Assembly (NCBI RefSeq): GCF_008329645.1
Contig: NZ_CP043474.1
Location: 992,001 to 1,056,000, forward strand
Length of the DNA stretch: 64,000 bases
Reading direction: 5' to 3'
From: Mycolicibacterium grossiae
GTDB taxonomy: Bacteria > Actinomycetota > Actinomycetes > Mycobacteriales > Mycobacteriaceae
Each line of letters opens with the position of its first letter. Positions within the stretch are counted from its first letter, which is position 1. Positions 1-8,171 of this stretch are shown one piece after another. The notes beneath the pieces were generated by a model that did no database searches, was not told the DNA's origin, and saw only the letters and a list, made by a program, of their open reading frames with translations. The position numbers and the translations under genes are program-made.

Positions 1-1132
1 TCACCCAGATGCGCGACGGCCGCAGGCCGTTGCGGTCGAGCACGGCCCCGATCACGGTGCCGTCGGTGAAGCACACCGAGGCGGGTCCGTCCCACGGCTC
101 CATGAGTGACGCGTGGTAGGAGTAGAACGCCCGGCGGGCGGGGTCCATCGACTCGTGCCGCTCCCAGGCCTCCGGGATCATCATGAGCACGGCGTGCGGC
201 AGGCTACGGCCGCCCAGGTGCAGCAGTTCGAGCACCTCGTCGAAGCGCGCGGTGTCCGACGCGCCGGGCGTGCAGACCGGGACGATCTTGTCGATGTCGC
301 CCGAAGAGCCGAAGACGTCGGTCTTGATGAGCGCCTCGCGGGCGCGCATCCAGTTCTCGTTGCCGGTGACGGTGTTGATCTCGCCGTTGTGGGCGACGCG
401 GCGGAACGGATGCGCCAGCGGCCACGATGGGAACGTGTTGGTGGAGAAGCGGGAGTGCACGATCGCCAGGGCGCTCGCCATCCGCTCGTCCTGCAGGTCG
501 AGGTAGAAGGCCTTGAGCTGCGGCGTGGTCAGCATGCCCTTGTAGACGAACGTCTGACCGGACAGGCTCGGGAAGTAGACGGTCTCGCGGCCCGGCCCGT
601 CCTGGCCGGGACCCTTGGTGCCGAGTTCGTGTTCCGCGCGCTTGCGCACGACGAAGGCGCGCCGCTCGAGTTCCATGCCCTCGGCGCCGCCGATGAAGAG
701 CTGGCGGAAGGTCGGCATGGCGTCGCGGGCGAGTGCGCCGAGCGACGAGTCGTCGGTCGGGACGTCGCGCCAGCCGAGCACCGTCAGGCCCTCGGCCTCC
801 GCGATCTTCGCCACGGCCTCGCACGCGCTGGCCGCGTCGCGCGAGGACTGGGGCAGGAAGGCGATGCCGGTGGCGTAGCTGCCGGCCTCGGGCAGGTCGA
901 AGTCGACGACCTCGCGCAGGAAGGCGTCCGGGACCTGCAGCAGGATGCCGGCGCCGTCGCCCGTGTTCGGCTCCGCGCCCTGGGCACCGCGGTGCTCCAG
1001 GTTCACCAGGGCGGTGATGGCCTTGTCGACGATGTCCCGGCTGCGTCGTCCGTGCATGTCCGCAACCATCGCGACGCCACAAGAATCGTGCTCGTGTGCG
1101 GGGTTGTACAGCCCTACCGCGCTGGGCGCCAT
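1..1132 (-). CDS. gltB: Glutamate synthase (NADPH) large subunit, N-terminal part
   Basis: Partial: the gene runs off the left edge, leaving about 377 N-terminal codons. The large subunit of GOGAT takes ammonia from glutamine and makes glutamate from 2-oxoglutarate in the cytoplasm. The start [19 protein letters not shown] places Cys18 in the context DSCGVAMV, the residue that becomes the N-terminal nucleophile of the class II glutaminase domain after propeptide removal. It is followed by [18 protein letters not shown], typical of the family. AGAGG lies just upstream of this ATG. The gene is transcribed leftward, presumably toward gltD outside the window. The family assignment is very secure. 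Confidence 0.97.
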   Translation of the reverse strand, partial: MAPSAVGLYNPAHEHDSCGVAMVADMHGRRSRDIVDKAITALVNLEHRGAQGAEPNTGDGAGILLQVPDAFLREVVDFDLPEAGSYATGIAFLPQSSRDAASACEAVAKIAEAEGLTVLGWRDVPTDDSSLGALARDAMPTFRQLFIGGAEGMELERRAFVVRKRAEHELGTKGPGQDGPGRETVYFPSLSGQTFVYKGMLTTPQLKAFYLDLQDERMASALAIVHSRFSTNTFPSWPLAHPFRRVAHNGEINTVTGNENWMRAREALIKTDVFGSSGDIDKIVPVCTPGASDTARFDEVLELLHLGGRSLPHAVLMMIPEAWERHESMDPARRAFYSYHASLMEPWDGPASVCFTDGTVIGAVLDRNGLRPSRIWV

Positions 1133-1231
1133 TCCCACCTCTTCTGTTCATGCGTGCGCTCGGCATGCCCAAACGGCAGCCGGCTTGGGCGATGGGCGTG
1201 CCTGCGTGCAGCACTGAACGACGGGCTTCAT

Positions 1232-1250
1232 CCCACTCGCCTCGAGTGGG
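1232..1250. repeat. Perfect hairpin in the gltB leader region
   Basis: CCCACTCG at 1232-1239 pairs with CGAGTGGG at 1243-1250 across a three-base loop, about 100 bases upstream of the gltB ATG. No U-run follows it on the gltB strand, so it is not a standard terminator. It could be a leader structure or chance. Confidence 0.35.
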
Positions 1251-1283
1251 GAAACGATAAGCCAAACCCCGCCTGACATGCCA

Positions 1284-1301
1284 ACTTAGTCGAGCCTAAG
1301 T
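1284..1301. promoter_or_regulatory. Inverted repeat upstream of gltB
   Basis: ACTTAG (1284-1289) and CTAAGT (1296-1301) form a perfect inverted repeat with a six-base spacer, about 155 bases upstream of the gltB start. It resembles half of an iron-regulator (IdeR/DtxR) box but lacks the longer TTAGG...CCTAA symmetry. A bound regulator is possible but unidentified. Confidence 0.3.
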
Positions 1302-1657
1302 AAGCTGGACGCGGTCGTGCGCCCGCCGCCCGGCCGACACGCCGATTCTTCGAGGTGTTGCGTTGTCCGGCAGGCGGTTTGGCACGATGGGGCACGGGCA
1401 CGACGCGAGGGTGTGCGGATGGACCCACTGGGCGCATTCCGCGCACCGTTTGCCGTGCGCGGTTCACGTGCCCGTTATGCATCTGTTATTGGCGTTTGGC
1501 TGTTTGCTGAAAGCCTGGCCGGATTCTTAGGTTCCGCCCTGGGCGATCATCGGCGGTGCGAAATCCGTCGTCGACGTGGCGCTGACGACGACGGTCGCGA
1601 CGTGCGTTGTGCGTCAACGTCTTTCGGCCAGCGGCCGCACACCCGGCGGGTGTCACA

Positions 1658-1672
1658 TACCCCCAGGGGGTA
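1658..1672. promoter_or_regulatory. CsoR/RicR-like palindrome
   Basis: TACCCCC, one central A, then GGGGGTA form a perfect 15-base palindrome ending 34 bases before the thioesterase ATG. Mycobacterial copper sensors of the CsoR/RicR family bind TACCC-rich/GGGTA palindromes of this kind. No metal gene is adjacent, so the regulator assignment is inference from the site alone. Confidence 0.45.
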
Positions 1673-1706
1673 CAGCCGCGGCAGACCCCCGCAAAGCTCG
1701 AGGTCG

Positions 1707-2516
1707 ATGTCACACCATCCGCTGAACACTCCGATCGGCCGCTTCGGCATCGACACCGTCGCCGAGGGCGACACCACGTGCGTGGCGACCATGCCCCTCG
1801 ACGACATGGTCAACCCCGTCACCGGCGCCCCGAGCCTCGCGGCGCTGGCCATGCTGCTCGACCACGTCGGCGGGGTGGTGAACCACTACCGCCGCGGCGC
1901 CGGCGAGTGGACGGTGTCCAGCGAACTCGCCCTCGAGCTGGGCCCCGACGCGATCGACGTGCTGGCGGCGGCCGCCCGCGCCGGTGCGGTGACGGTCACC
2001 GGCGACGCCCGGCCGTTCGGGCCGAAGACCGCCACCGCGCTGGCCGAGGCGGTGTTCCGGATCGGCGACGTCCCGGTGGCCACCGGCACCGTGCGGTCCT
2101 TCTACATCGAGGCGCCGGCGACGTTCGCCGAGTCGCCCGTCGACCCGGGCGCGCTGGAGGCGCGGACCGGCCTGGCCGCCAAGCTCGCCGTCGGCGCCGC
2201 GCGCACCGGTGACGGCGCCGTGGTGCTGCCGCAGCGGCCCGACCGGGTGCTCGAGAACAGCATCGGCGTCATCCACGGCGGCGTGGCGTCGGCCGGCCTC
2301 GAAGTGGTCGGTGCGGCCGCCGTCGACGCGGGCGGCGCGCTGCGCACCGCGTCGCTGCGCGTGAACTTCCTTCGCCAGTTCTTCGCCGGTGACGAATCCC
2401 GTTACGTCGGAACGCCATTGCGCATCGGCCGACGTACCGGCGTCGCGGACGCAGCGGCCGTGGGAGCCGACGGCCGGGTCGCCATCACCGCCCGGGTGAC
2501 CGCCTACCGCTGTTAG
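1707..2516 (+). CDS. Double-hotdog acyl-CoA thioesterase-like protein (PaaI family)
   Basis: 269 aa. The sequence shows two tandem hotdog-type halves: an N-terminal one around AMLLDHVGGVVNHY and a C-terminal one around ENSIGVIHGGVASAGLEVVG, the second carrying the HGG core typical of PaaI/YbgC thioesterases. These enzymes hydrolyse acyl-CoA thioesters in the cytoplasm; the substrate here is unknown. I chose the ATG giving MSHHPLNTPIGRF because upstream in-frame sequence is not codon-biased. It ends 9 bases before the ClC channel gene and probably shares its transcript. A CsoR-like palindrome sits just upstream. Confidence 0.8.
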   Translation: MSHHPLNTPIGRFGIDTVAEGDTTCVATMPLDDMVNPVTGAPSLAALAMLLDHVGGVVNHYRRGAGEWTVSSELALELGPDAIDVLAAAARAGAVTVTGDARPFGPKTATALAEAVFRIGDVPVATGTVRSFYIEAPATFAESPVDPGALEARTGLAAKLAVGAARTGDGAVVLPQRPDRVLENSIGVIHGGVASAGLEVVGAAAVDAGGALRTASLRVNFLRQFFAGDESRYVGTPLRIGRRTGVADAAAVGADGRVAITARVTAYRC

Positions 2517-2525
2517 CATCCGGCC

Positions 2526-3905
2526 ATGGCCGAGGCGCGCGACTCCGGGGGCGCCGTGGGCGCCTTCATCCGACGTTCGGGATACCTGCGCAAGTGGCTG
2601 GTCCTGGGCATCGCGATCGGCGTCATCGCCGGATTGGGTGCGGTGGTCTTCTACCTCGCCATGACGTACGCCGGCCGGTTCCTGCTCGGCTACCTCGGGC
2701 ACTACGACGTACCCACCGCGGTCGGCGACGGCGGTGACCCCGGCTCGGCGTCGTTCGCACGGCCGTGGGCCATCCCACTGATCACCTGCGGAGGCGCGCT
2801 GGTGTCCGCCTGGCTGGTCGCGAAGCTGGCGCCCGAGGCGGAGGGGCATGGCACCGACAGCGCCATCGAGGCGGTGCACACCGACCCGCGGGCGATCCGG
2901 GCCCGCGCCGTGGTGGTGAAGTTGGTGTCGAGCGCGCTGACGATCGGCTCGGGCGGATCGGCCGGGCGGGAAGGGCCGACGGCGCAGATCTCGGCCGGCT
3001 TCGGCTCGCTGCTCACGCGTCGGCTGAACCTCAGCGACGCGGACGGCCGGGTGGCCGTGGCCATCGGCATCGGCTCGGGCATCGGCGCCATCTTCGGCGC
3101 CCCACTGGGCGGCGCGGTGCTCGCGTCCTCGATCGTGTTCCGCGCCGACTTCGACTATCGCTCGCTCATCCCGGGCTTCATCACCTCGGGAACGGCCTAC
3201 GCGGTATACGGCTCGATCATCGGCTTCACGCCGCTGTTCGGTCTGGTCGTGCCGGACTACGTCTTCGACCCGACTCAGATCCCCTGGTTCGTGGTCATCG
3301 GAATCATCGCCGCCGCAGTCGGTTACCTCTACGCAAAGGTCTTCTACGGCACCGTCGCGCTGACCGGCAGGCTGCCCGGCGGCAAGATCGTCAAGCCCGC
3401 CGCGGGCGGACTCCTGGTCGGTCTGATGGCACTGCTGATCCCGCAGATCCTGTCCAGCGGGTACGGCTGGGCGCAGGCCGCTGCGGCGACCGACACGCTC
3501 ACGGCCCTGCCGCTGTGGATCGTGCTGATCCTCCCGTTCGCCAAGATCCTCGCCACCTCGCTGACGGTCGGCACCGGCGGGTCGGGCGGGATCTTCGGCC
3601 CCGGCATCGTGATCGGCGCATTCGTGGGCGCCGCGGTGTGGCGCCTCGCCGATCTCCTCGGGCTGCCCGGATTGCCGGACGGCCCCGGCGTGTTCGTGGT
3701 CGTCGCCATGATGGCGTGCTTCGGCAGCGTCGCGCACGCGCCGCTCGCGGTGATGATCATGGTCGCGGAGATGACGGGGTCGTTCTCGGTGCTGCCCGGC
3801 GCCATGCTCACCGTCGGCATCGCGTACCTGCTCATCAACCGCACCGAGGTGTCCATCTACCGGGCGCAGCGCCGGGACCGCTACGAGCAGACCTCCGACG
3901 GCTGA
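2526..3905 (+). CDS. ClC-family chloride channel/antiporter
   Basis: 459 aa polytopic membrane protein of the ClC family, which moves chloride or exchanges it for protons. Diagnostic blocks appear in order: GSGGSAGREGPTAQ near residue 145, holding the conserved gating glutamate of GREGP; GSGIGAIFGAPLGG near 180; and GTGGSGGIFGPGIVIGAF near 350, the C-terminal chloride-binding loop. No C-terminal CBS domains are present, so it is the short bacterial form. From memory it corresponds to M. tuberculosis Rv0143c. It follows the thioesterase closely and converges on dps across a strong hairpin. Confidence 0.93.
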   Translation: MAEARDSGGAVGAFIRRSGYLRKWLVLGIAIGVIAGLGAVVFYLAMTYAGRFLLGYLGHYDVPTAVGDGGDPGSASFARPWAIPLITCGGALVSAWLVAKLAPEAEGHGTDSAIEAVHTDPRAIRARAVVVKLVSSALTIGSGGSAGREGPTAQISAGFGSLLTRRLNLSDADGRVAVAIGIGSGIGAIFGAPLGGAVLASSIVFRADFDYRSLIPGFITSGTAYAVYGSIIGFTPLFGLVVPDYVFDPTQIPWFVVIGIIAAAVGYLYAKVFYGTVALTGRLPGGKIVKPAAGGLLVGLMALLIPQILSSGYGWAQAAAATDTLTALPLWIVLILPFAKILATSLTVGTGGSGGIFGPGIVIGAFVGAAVWRLADLLGLPGLPDGPGVFVVVAMMACFGSVAHAPLAVMIMVAEMTGSFSVLPGAMLTVGIAYLLINRTEVSIYRAQRRDRYEQTSDG

Positions 3906-3925
3906 CACCCTCTGGCACAACGGAT

Positions 3926-3958
3926 TCGGGCCCGCACCCTCGTGGGATGCGGGCCCGA
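3926..3958. terminator. Bidirectional terminator between ClC gene and dps
   Basis: An 11-base perfect stem, TCGGGCCCGCA at 3926-3936 and TGCGGGCCCGA at 3948-3958, encloses an 11-base loop in the 79-base gap between two converging genes. There is no clear U-tract, as is usual in mycobacteria. Confidence 0.8.
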
Positions 3959-3984
3959 CGCCGGCTGGTCGCTCAACCGGAGAC

Positions 3985-4542
3985 TTACGTGACCGGAGAC
4001 TCCGACTTCGCCTGGCTGGCGGCCTGCTTCTCGCTCGAGGCGCCCTCGTTGGCCAGCTGTCCGCCCGAATTCTCCAGGTGCGCACGCACGAACCACTGGA
4101 ACTTCTCCAGCTCGCCGACCTGCCCGATCACCATGTCCTGGGACACCAGGTCGAGGTCGTCGAGGCGGTCGATGCTCTTGCGCGCGTCCTCGATCACGCC
4201 GGTGTACACCAGGTCCAGTGCTGCGAGGTGCGCCTGCACGGTGTCGCGGCCGACCGAGTAGTCGTCCCACGTGCGATCGGCGAGGATCGCGCCCGGGGTG
4301 CCCTTCGGCGAGGCACCCAGCGCGGCGATGCGCTCGGCGCAGTCGTCGGCGTACCCGCGGACGAGTTCCACCTGCGGGTCGATCATCTCGTGCACGCCGA
4401 TGAAGTTCGGGCCCACGACGTTCCAGTGCACGTGCTTCAGGGTCAGGTGCAGGTCGTTGTAGGTGCTGAGCAGCTTCTGCAGCAGCTCCGCGACCTCGCG
4501 GCCGTTCTTCTCCGACATTCCGGGAAGGGTGAATTCGGTCAT
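3985..4542 (-). CDS. dps: Dps, DNA-protecting ferritin-like protein
   Basis: 185 aa. Dps dodecamers oxidise and store iron and coat DNA in starved or oxidatively stressed cells. The ferroxidase segment LKHVHWNVVGPNFIGVHEMID and downstream DDCAERIAALGASPKGTP match mycobacterial Dps1 closely. The tail after about residue 160 (ASSEKQAASQAKSESPVT) is the flexible extension seen in M. smegmatis Dps, there implicated in DNA binding, though this one has fewer lysines. AGGAGG precedes the ATG by five bases. Read on the coding strand, GGGTA at 4614-4610 could be a SigF-type -10, but I see no good -35. Confidence 0.95.
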   Translation of the reverse strand: MTEFTLPGMSEKNGREVAELLQKLLSTYNDLHLTLKHVHWNVVGPNFIGVHEMIDPQVELVRGYADDCAERIAALGASPKGTPGAILADRTWDDYSVGRDTVQAHLAALDLVYTGVIEDARKSIDRLDDLDLVSQDMVIGQVGELEKFQWFVRAHLENSGGQLANEGASSEKQAASQAKSESPVT

Positions 4543-4667
4543 CAGTGCCTCCTTCGGCTTCAGGCTTCGCGCTCGGCGTCGAACTCCGACGCGGCGTCGC
4601 TAGCAGTCCTACCCGTCCCGTCGGCGAACTAATCACCGCCCCGGCGGCGTCACAACTACGTGAGTAC

Positions 4668-5585
4668 TCAGATCGACTTGAGGTCGGGGATCGCCATCCG
4701 GGCGCCGAAGCGCGGGTTGCGGGCCAGGCCACTGGTCTCCAGCAGTCGCACCGCGCGCTGCCGGTGCGGTCGCAGCGGCTCGAGCAGCTCCAGCATCTCG
4801 GCGTCGTCGATGCGGTGGCCGACCAAGGTGCTGCCGACCATGTTGGAGAGGTGGTAGTCGCCCACCGACAGCGCGTCGGGGTCGCCCCAGGCGCGCTGCG
4901 CGGTCTCGGCGGTGGTCCACTCGCCGACACCGGGCAGCGACTGCAGCGCCGTGCGGGCGGCGGCGCTCGGCAGCCGCGTCAACCGCTCGATCGAGTCGGC
5001 GCGCTGGGCGCACAGCACCACCGTGCGGGCGCGGCCGGGGTCGACGTTCGCGAGGTGGAACTCCCACGACGGGATGCGCCGCCAGACCTCCGCGGGCGGC
5101 GGCACCCGCATCGGCACCGGCGTCGGACCCGGTGCCGGCGTGCCGTACTTCGTGACGAGCAGCCGCCATGCCCGGAAGGCGTCCTTCCCGGCGACGCGCT
5201 GCTCGAGGATCGCCGGGATCAGCGCTTCCAGGACCCGGCCGGTCCGGCCGAGCCGCAGGTGCGGCACGCGCCGGTGCGCGGCGGCGATGATGGGATCGCG
5301 CGGCGTGAAGTCCGAGGCGTCGTCGTCGTGGCCGAGGAACGCCGGCAGCCCGTCGAGGAACTCCGACGCGCCGTCACCCCACGCGTCGCAGGTGACGGTG
5401 TCCCGGCCGGTCTTGACGATGCGGGCGGTGACCGCGCCGGTGCCCAGCAGGCTGGTCTTCCAGATCGCACCCTCGACGTGGCGGTAGCAGGGGTCGCCCG
5501 CGCCGCGGCGCAGCGGCGACAGCGTCATCGCCGGCGCGGCGACGCCGGCGAAGACCACCGAGCGGGTGAGGGCGGCTGCGATCAC
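4668..5585 (-). CDS. HhH-GPD DNA glycosylase, AlkA-like
   Basis: 305 aa base-excision repair glycosylase that removes damaged bases from DNA. The helix-hairpin-helix is visible as LQSLPGVGEWTTAETAQRAWG near residues 215-235, followed by SVGDYHLSN with the catalytic aspartate near residue 242. The N-terminal region resembles the AlkA N domain. No iron-sulfur cysteine cluster is visible at the C-terminus, so this is the AlkA/OGG type rather than MutY/Nth. It lies between dps and a DUF427 gene on the same strand and corresponds, from memory, to Rv0142. The exact lesion is unknown. Confidence 0.85.
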   Translation of the reverse strand: MIAAALTRSVVFAGVAAPAMTLSPLRRGAGDPCYRHVEGAIWKTSLLGTGAVTARIVKTGRDTVTCDAWGDGASEFLDGLPAFLGHDDDASDFTPRDPIIAAAHRRVPHLRLGRTGRVLEALIPAILEQRVAGKDAFRAWRLLVTKYGTPAPGPTPVPMRVPPPAEVWRRIPSWEFHLANVDPGRARTVVLCAQRADSIERLTRLPSAAARTALQSLPGVGEWTTAETAQRAWGDPDALSVGDYHLSNMVGSTLVGHRIDDAEMLELLEPLRPHRQRAVRLLETSGLARNPRFGARMAIPDLKSI

Positions 5586-5620
5586 CCCGCCATCTTCGCA
5601 GGGCGGGCCGCCCGCGGCCG

Positions 5621-5992
5621 TCAGTCGACCGTGACCTGCGCCTTGTCGGGATAGAACGCCACGTGGCCGTCGATCGCGGCGACCGCCGGGTACGGGTGCT
5701 CGTAGGTCCAGACGGCGTCCGACACGGTGTCGCCGCCGACGGTGACGTCGTAGTAGCTCGCCTCGCCCTTGTATGGGCAGTACGTGGCGGTGTCGCTGCG
5801 CCGCAGCACCCGCTCGTCGACGGCCCCGAGCGGCACGTACTGCACGACGGGATAGCTGGCCTCCTGCAGCGACAGGGCGGTGTCGGTCTCGGCGACGACC
5901 TGGTCGCCGACGCGCACGACGACGTGGCCCTCGGTGGGCGTGATGGTGATCGGATGCTCGGCGGTCGGTTGCAGGACCTGGCGTTCGCTCAT
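5621..5992 (-). CDS. DUF427 domain protein
   Basis: 123 aa, about the normal size for a single DUF427 domain. Recognisable are the N-terminal ITITPTEGHVVVRVGDQVVAETDTAL, the central YVPLGAVDERVL, and the TYCPYKGEASYYDV motif. The fold is a small beta-barrel and no molecular function is established. It is transcribed leftward, 35 bases upstream of the glycosylase, and divergently from an SRPBCC gene. In M. tuberculosis the counterpart appears to be Rv0140. Confidence 0.88.
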   Translation of the reverse strand: MSERQVLQPTAEHPITITPTEGHVVVRVGDQVVAETDTALSLQEASYPVVQYVPLGAVDERVLRRSDTATYCPYKGEASYYDVTVGGDTVSDAVWTYEHPYPAVAAIDGHVAFYPDKAQVTVD

Positions 5993-6048
5993 GAAACTCC
6001 CAACGCCTGCGCAGCCACCGGTGTTTCCGCCACCGCTACGATTTCGCC

Positions 6049-6516
6049 ATGACCGCGTCCGGACCGGCCACCGCCAGCGCGTCGGTGACCGTCGCCGCCC
6101 CGCCGGAGGCGGTGTACGCGCTGCTCACCGACCTGGACGCGATGGCGGAGATCGGCGCCGAGGTGCACGCGATGCGATGGCGTGGCGACGGATCGGCCCG
6201 CCCCGGCGCCGTCTTCACCGGCCGCAACCGCAACGGCAGCCGGACGTGGAGCACGCGCTGCCAGGTCACCGACGCCGAGCCCGGCCGGGTGTTCGCCTTC
6301 GACGTGACGTCAGTCGTCATCCCCGTGGCGCACTGGCGCTACGACATCGAGGCCACCGCGGACGGCTGCGTCGTCACCGAGAGCACGTGGGACCGCCGCC
6401 CCGGCTGGTTCCGCGCCCCGGCGGGCTTCGCGACCGGCGTGCGGGACCGGACCTCCGCCAGCGCCCAGCACATCCAGCTCACGCTGCAACGCCTCAAGGC
6501 CGCCGCGGAGAGCTGA
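6049..6516 (+). CDS. SRPBCC (polyketide cyclase-like) protein
   Basis: 155 aa. The helix-grip fold is suggested by the opening strand ASVTVAAPPEAVYALLTDLDAMAEIG, the mid WRGDGSARPGAVFTGRN and the long C-terminal helix ASAQHIQLTLQRLKAAAES. The family binds hydrophobic ligands in a deep cavity; no catalytic residue set is visible. It is monocistronic, divergent from DUF427 and convergent with the epimerase gene. The ligand cannot be inferred. Confidence 0.8.
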   Translation: MTASGPATASASVTVAAPPEAVYALLTDLDAMAEIGAEVHAMRWRGDGSARPGAVFTGRNRNGSRTWSTRCQVTDAEPGRVFAFDVTSVVIPVAHWRYDIEATADGCVVTESTWDRRPGWFRAPAGFATGVRDRTSASAQHIQLTLQRLKAAAES

Positions 6517-6542
6517 GGCCCCGCCCGCGCGCAGCGGACGGG

Positions 6543-7559
6543 TCAGCTCGACGGCGCGCTCCTGCGCCTGGCCTCGCGCAGCCCCACCCAGAAGCGCGCC
6601 GCCTCGCGGATCGACTCCTCGACCGGCCGTGGCGACCAGCCCAGTTCGCGCCGCGCCTTCGTGCAGTCGACGGGCGCCTCGGCCCGCATCAAGCGCAGTG
6701 AGTTGATCGACAGGCGTTCGTCGGTCCCCGTCAGCCTGCCCTTCAGGCTTCCCAGCGCGGCCATCGCGTAGGACAGCGGCAGCGGCACGGACCGCGTCGG
6801 CGCCGGCACGCCGGCCGCCTCGGCGGCGATGCGCACCACCTCGGCGTTGGTGATCATCTTCTCCGAGACGAGGTAGCGCTCGCCGACGCGGCCCTGCTGC
6901 GCCGCGAGGATCAGCGCGCGGGCGGCGTCGTCGACCCCGACGGCCTCCAGCGAGATGCCGCGCATGACGAAGGGCAGCTTGCCGTAGGCCGCGCCCGCGA
7001 TGATCGCGCCGTGCGGCGTCCGGCCCCAGTCCCCCGCCCCGTAGGTGGTGGACACGCACATCGCGACGGCGGGCAGCCCCTGCTCGCGGGCGTACCGCAG
7101 CACCAGGTTCTCGGCCTGGACGCGGGAGCGCACGTACGCCGTGAGGCGCGCGTCGTCGGGGTCGGCGATGACGTCGTCCTCGGTGGCCACCCGGCCGCGC
7201 CGCCGCGCCACCGTGGCGTAGCTGCTGGTGTAGACGAAGCGGCGGAGCCCGGCACCGACGGCGACGTCGAGCACGTGCCGGGTGCCCTCGACGTTCGTGC
7301 GGAACAGCGGCGCCGGGTCGCGCAGCCAACCGCGGGTGTCGACGACGCAGTAGTAGACGTCGTCCACGCCGGACATGGCCTCGCGCAGCACGTCGCCGTC
7401 GAACACGTCGCCCAGGTAGCGGGTCACGGACAGGTCGTCGATCCCGACGGTGGCGGCGCCCTGGCGGACCATGACGCGCACGTCCTCGCCGGCCTCGACG
7501 AGCTGGCGCGTGACGTGCGAGCCGAGGTAGCCGTTCGCCCCGATGACCAGCGCCGTCAC
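6543..7559 (-). CDS. NAD(P)-dependent epimerase/dehydratase (extended SDR)
   Basis: 338 aa extended short-chain dehydrogenase. The N-terminal Rossmann motif is GANGYLGSH (residues 7-15) with VTALVIG as first strand. The active site serine block is VYTSSYAT, but the usual YxxxK tyrosine region reads AYVRSRVQAENL, so the catalytic lysine is replaced and 3beta-HSD/epimerase activity is uncertain. The GTG start overlaps the upstream NTF2 gene stop by four bases (GTGA), so the pair is translationally coupled. From memory it is the Rv0139 counterpart. A KstR-like site sits in front of the pair. Confidence 0.82.
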   Translation of the reverse strand: MTALVIGANGYLGSHVTRQLVEAGEDVRVMVRQGAATVGIDDLSVTRYLGDVFDGDVLREAMSGVDDVYYCVVDTRGWLRDPAPLFRTNVEGTRHVLDVAVGAGLRRFVYTSSYATVARRRGRVATEDDVIADPDDARLTAYVRSRVQAENLVLRYAREQGLPAVAMCVSTTYGAGDWGRTPHGAIIAGAAYGKLPFVMRGISLEAVGVDDAARALILAAQQGRVGERYLVSEKMITNAEVVRIAAEAAGVPAPTRSVPLPLSYAMAALGSLKGRLTGTDERLSINSLRLMRAEAPVDCTKARRELGWSPRPVEESIREAARFWVGLREARRRSAPSS

Positions 7560-8071
7560 CGTGCGCCTCCCATGCCGGCCATCTTCTGCATCCACTCGGC
7601 CGCCTCGGCGGGCAGCGTGCCGAGTTCGCGCGCCTTGGCACACCACGTCATCGCCGCGGACACGAACCGCAGCGGGTTGTAGACGTCCTCCTGGCGGCTC
7701 CACTTCCCGTCGCCGGCGTAGGTGACGATCGAGATGTTGGTGGCGCTCACGACGGTGCCGTCGCCCGGGTCGCGCAGCGGGTTGTCGAGTTCGCACAGCA
7801 CGCGCCCGGTCGCCTCGTCGTAGACCGTCCACAACGACGGGAACGAGGTCATGTGGTTGCCGGGGAAGCTCTCCATGGTCTTCCAGATCCACGGTCGCAC
7901 CTGCTCGCGGCCGCGCATGGTGCCTGCGGCGTGCTCGACGTAGACGACGTCGTCGGTGTACTGGTCGACCCAGGGATCCCAGTTGCGGGTGCGGGCGGCG
8001 TCGGCGACGGTCCGTTCGAAGTTGGCGAACGCCTCGACCAGCTCCTCGCGCGAATACGGGGGGTGCGTCAC
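7556..8071 (-). CDS. NTF2/SnoaL-like protein
   Basis: 171 aa from the GTG at 8071. The sequence HPPYSREELVEAFANFERTVADAARTRNWDPWVDQYTDDVVYVEH has the helix plus conserved W/Y/D pattern of SnoaL-like alpha+beta cone proteins, which act as small isomerases or ligand binders. An alternative GTG at 8095 would add eight residues, but it would lie inside a KstR-like operator, so I prefer 8071. No strong Shine-Dalgarno is visible for either start, so a leaderless or short-leader mRNA is possible. It heads a two-gene operon with the epimerase and resembles Rv0138. Confidence 0.78.
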   Translation of the reverse strand: MTHPPYSREELVEAFANFERTVADAARTRNWDPWVDQYTDDVVYVEHAAGTMRGREQVRPWIWKTMESFPGNHMTSFPSLWTVYDEATGRVLCELDNPLRDPGDGTVVSATNISIVTYAGDGKWSRQEDVYNPLRFVSAAMTWCAKARELGTLPAEAAEWMQKMAGMGGAR

Positions 8072-8080
8072 ACCAAGAAC

Positions 8081-8094
8081 TAGAACACGTTCCA
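8081..8094. promoter_or_regulatory. KstR-type operator
   Basis: TAGAACACGTTCCA fits the published KstR consensus TNNAACNNGTTNNA at every fixed position. KstR represses sterol and lipid catabolism genes. The site lies 10 bases upstream of the leftward NTF2-like start, where it would overlap the promoter of the NTF2/epimerase pair. Binding is inferred from the motif. Confidence 0.65.
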
Positions 8095-8115
8095 CCGCGG
8101 GTGTCGAGGACGTCG

Positions 8116-8144
8116 GGGAACTATCCGGCCCACGTCAGCGGTTG
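8116..8144 (+). promoter_or_regulatory. Possible SigH/SigE-type promoter of msrBA
   Basis: GGGAAC (8116-8121), an 18-base spacer and GGTTG (8140-8144) resemble mycobacterial ECF promoters used by SigH in oxidative and heat stress. It is 28 bases upstream of the msrB start, and the methionine repair role of the genes fits. This is a short-motif match. Confidence 0.4.
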
Positions 8145-8171
8145 TAGGAGTACCGAAAACGAGGAGGTTCC

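Larger units (their letters stand above)
1133..1706. other. 574-base intergenic region between gltB and thioesterase
   Basis: No convincing gene is present: reading frames here are arginine-rich, lack mycobacterial codon bias and match nothing I know. It should hold the divergent promoters of gltB (leftward) and the thioesterase (rightward). Structures seen are a hairpin at 1232-1250, an inverted repeat at 1284-1301 and a palindrome at 1658-1672, each listed separately. The stretch around 1440-1620 has lower GC than the flanking genes. Confidence 0.6.

Noticed and set aside
1232..1250. Riboswitch in the gltB leader
   Set aside because: A single hairpin without further conserved structure or expression platform; no known class fits.
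1284..1301. IdeR/DtxR iron box
   Set aside because: Only the outer TTAG/CTAA bases match; the longer symmetric consensus is missing, so I list it only as an inverted repeat.
1710..4085. A 791-codon open frame on the minus strand
   Set aside because: It is antisense to the thioesterase and ClC genes, is Arg/His/Gly-rich with no domain, and arises from high GC content.
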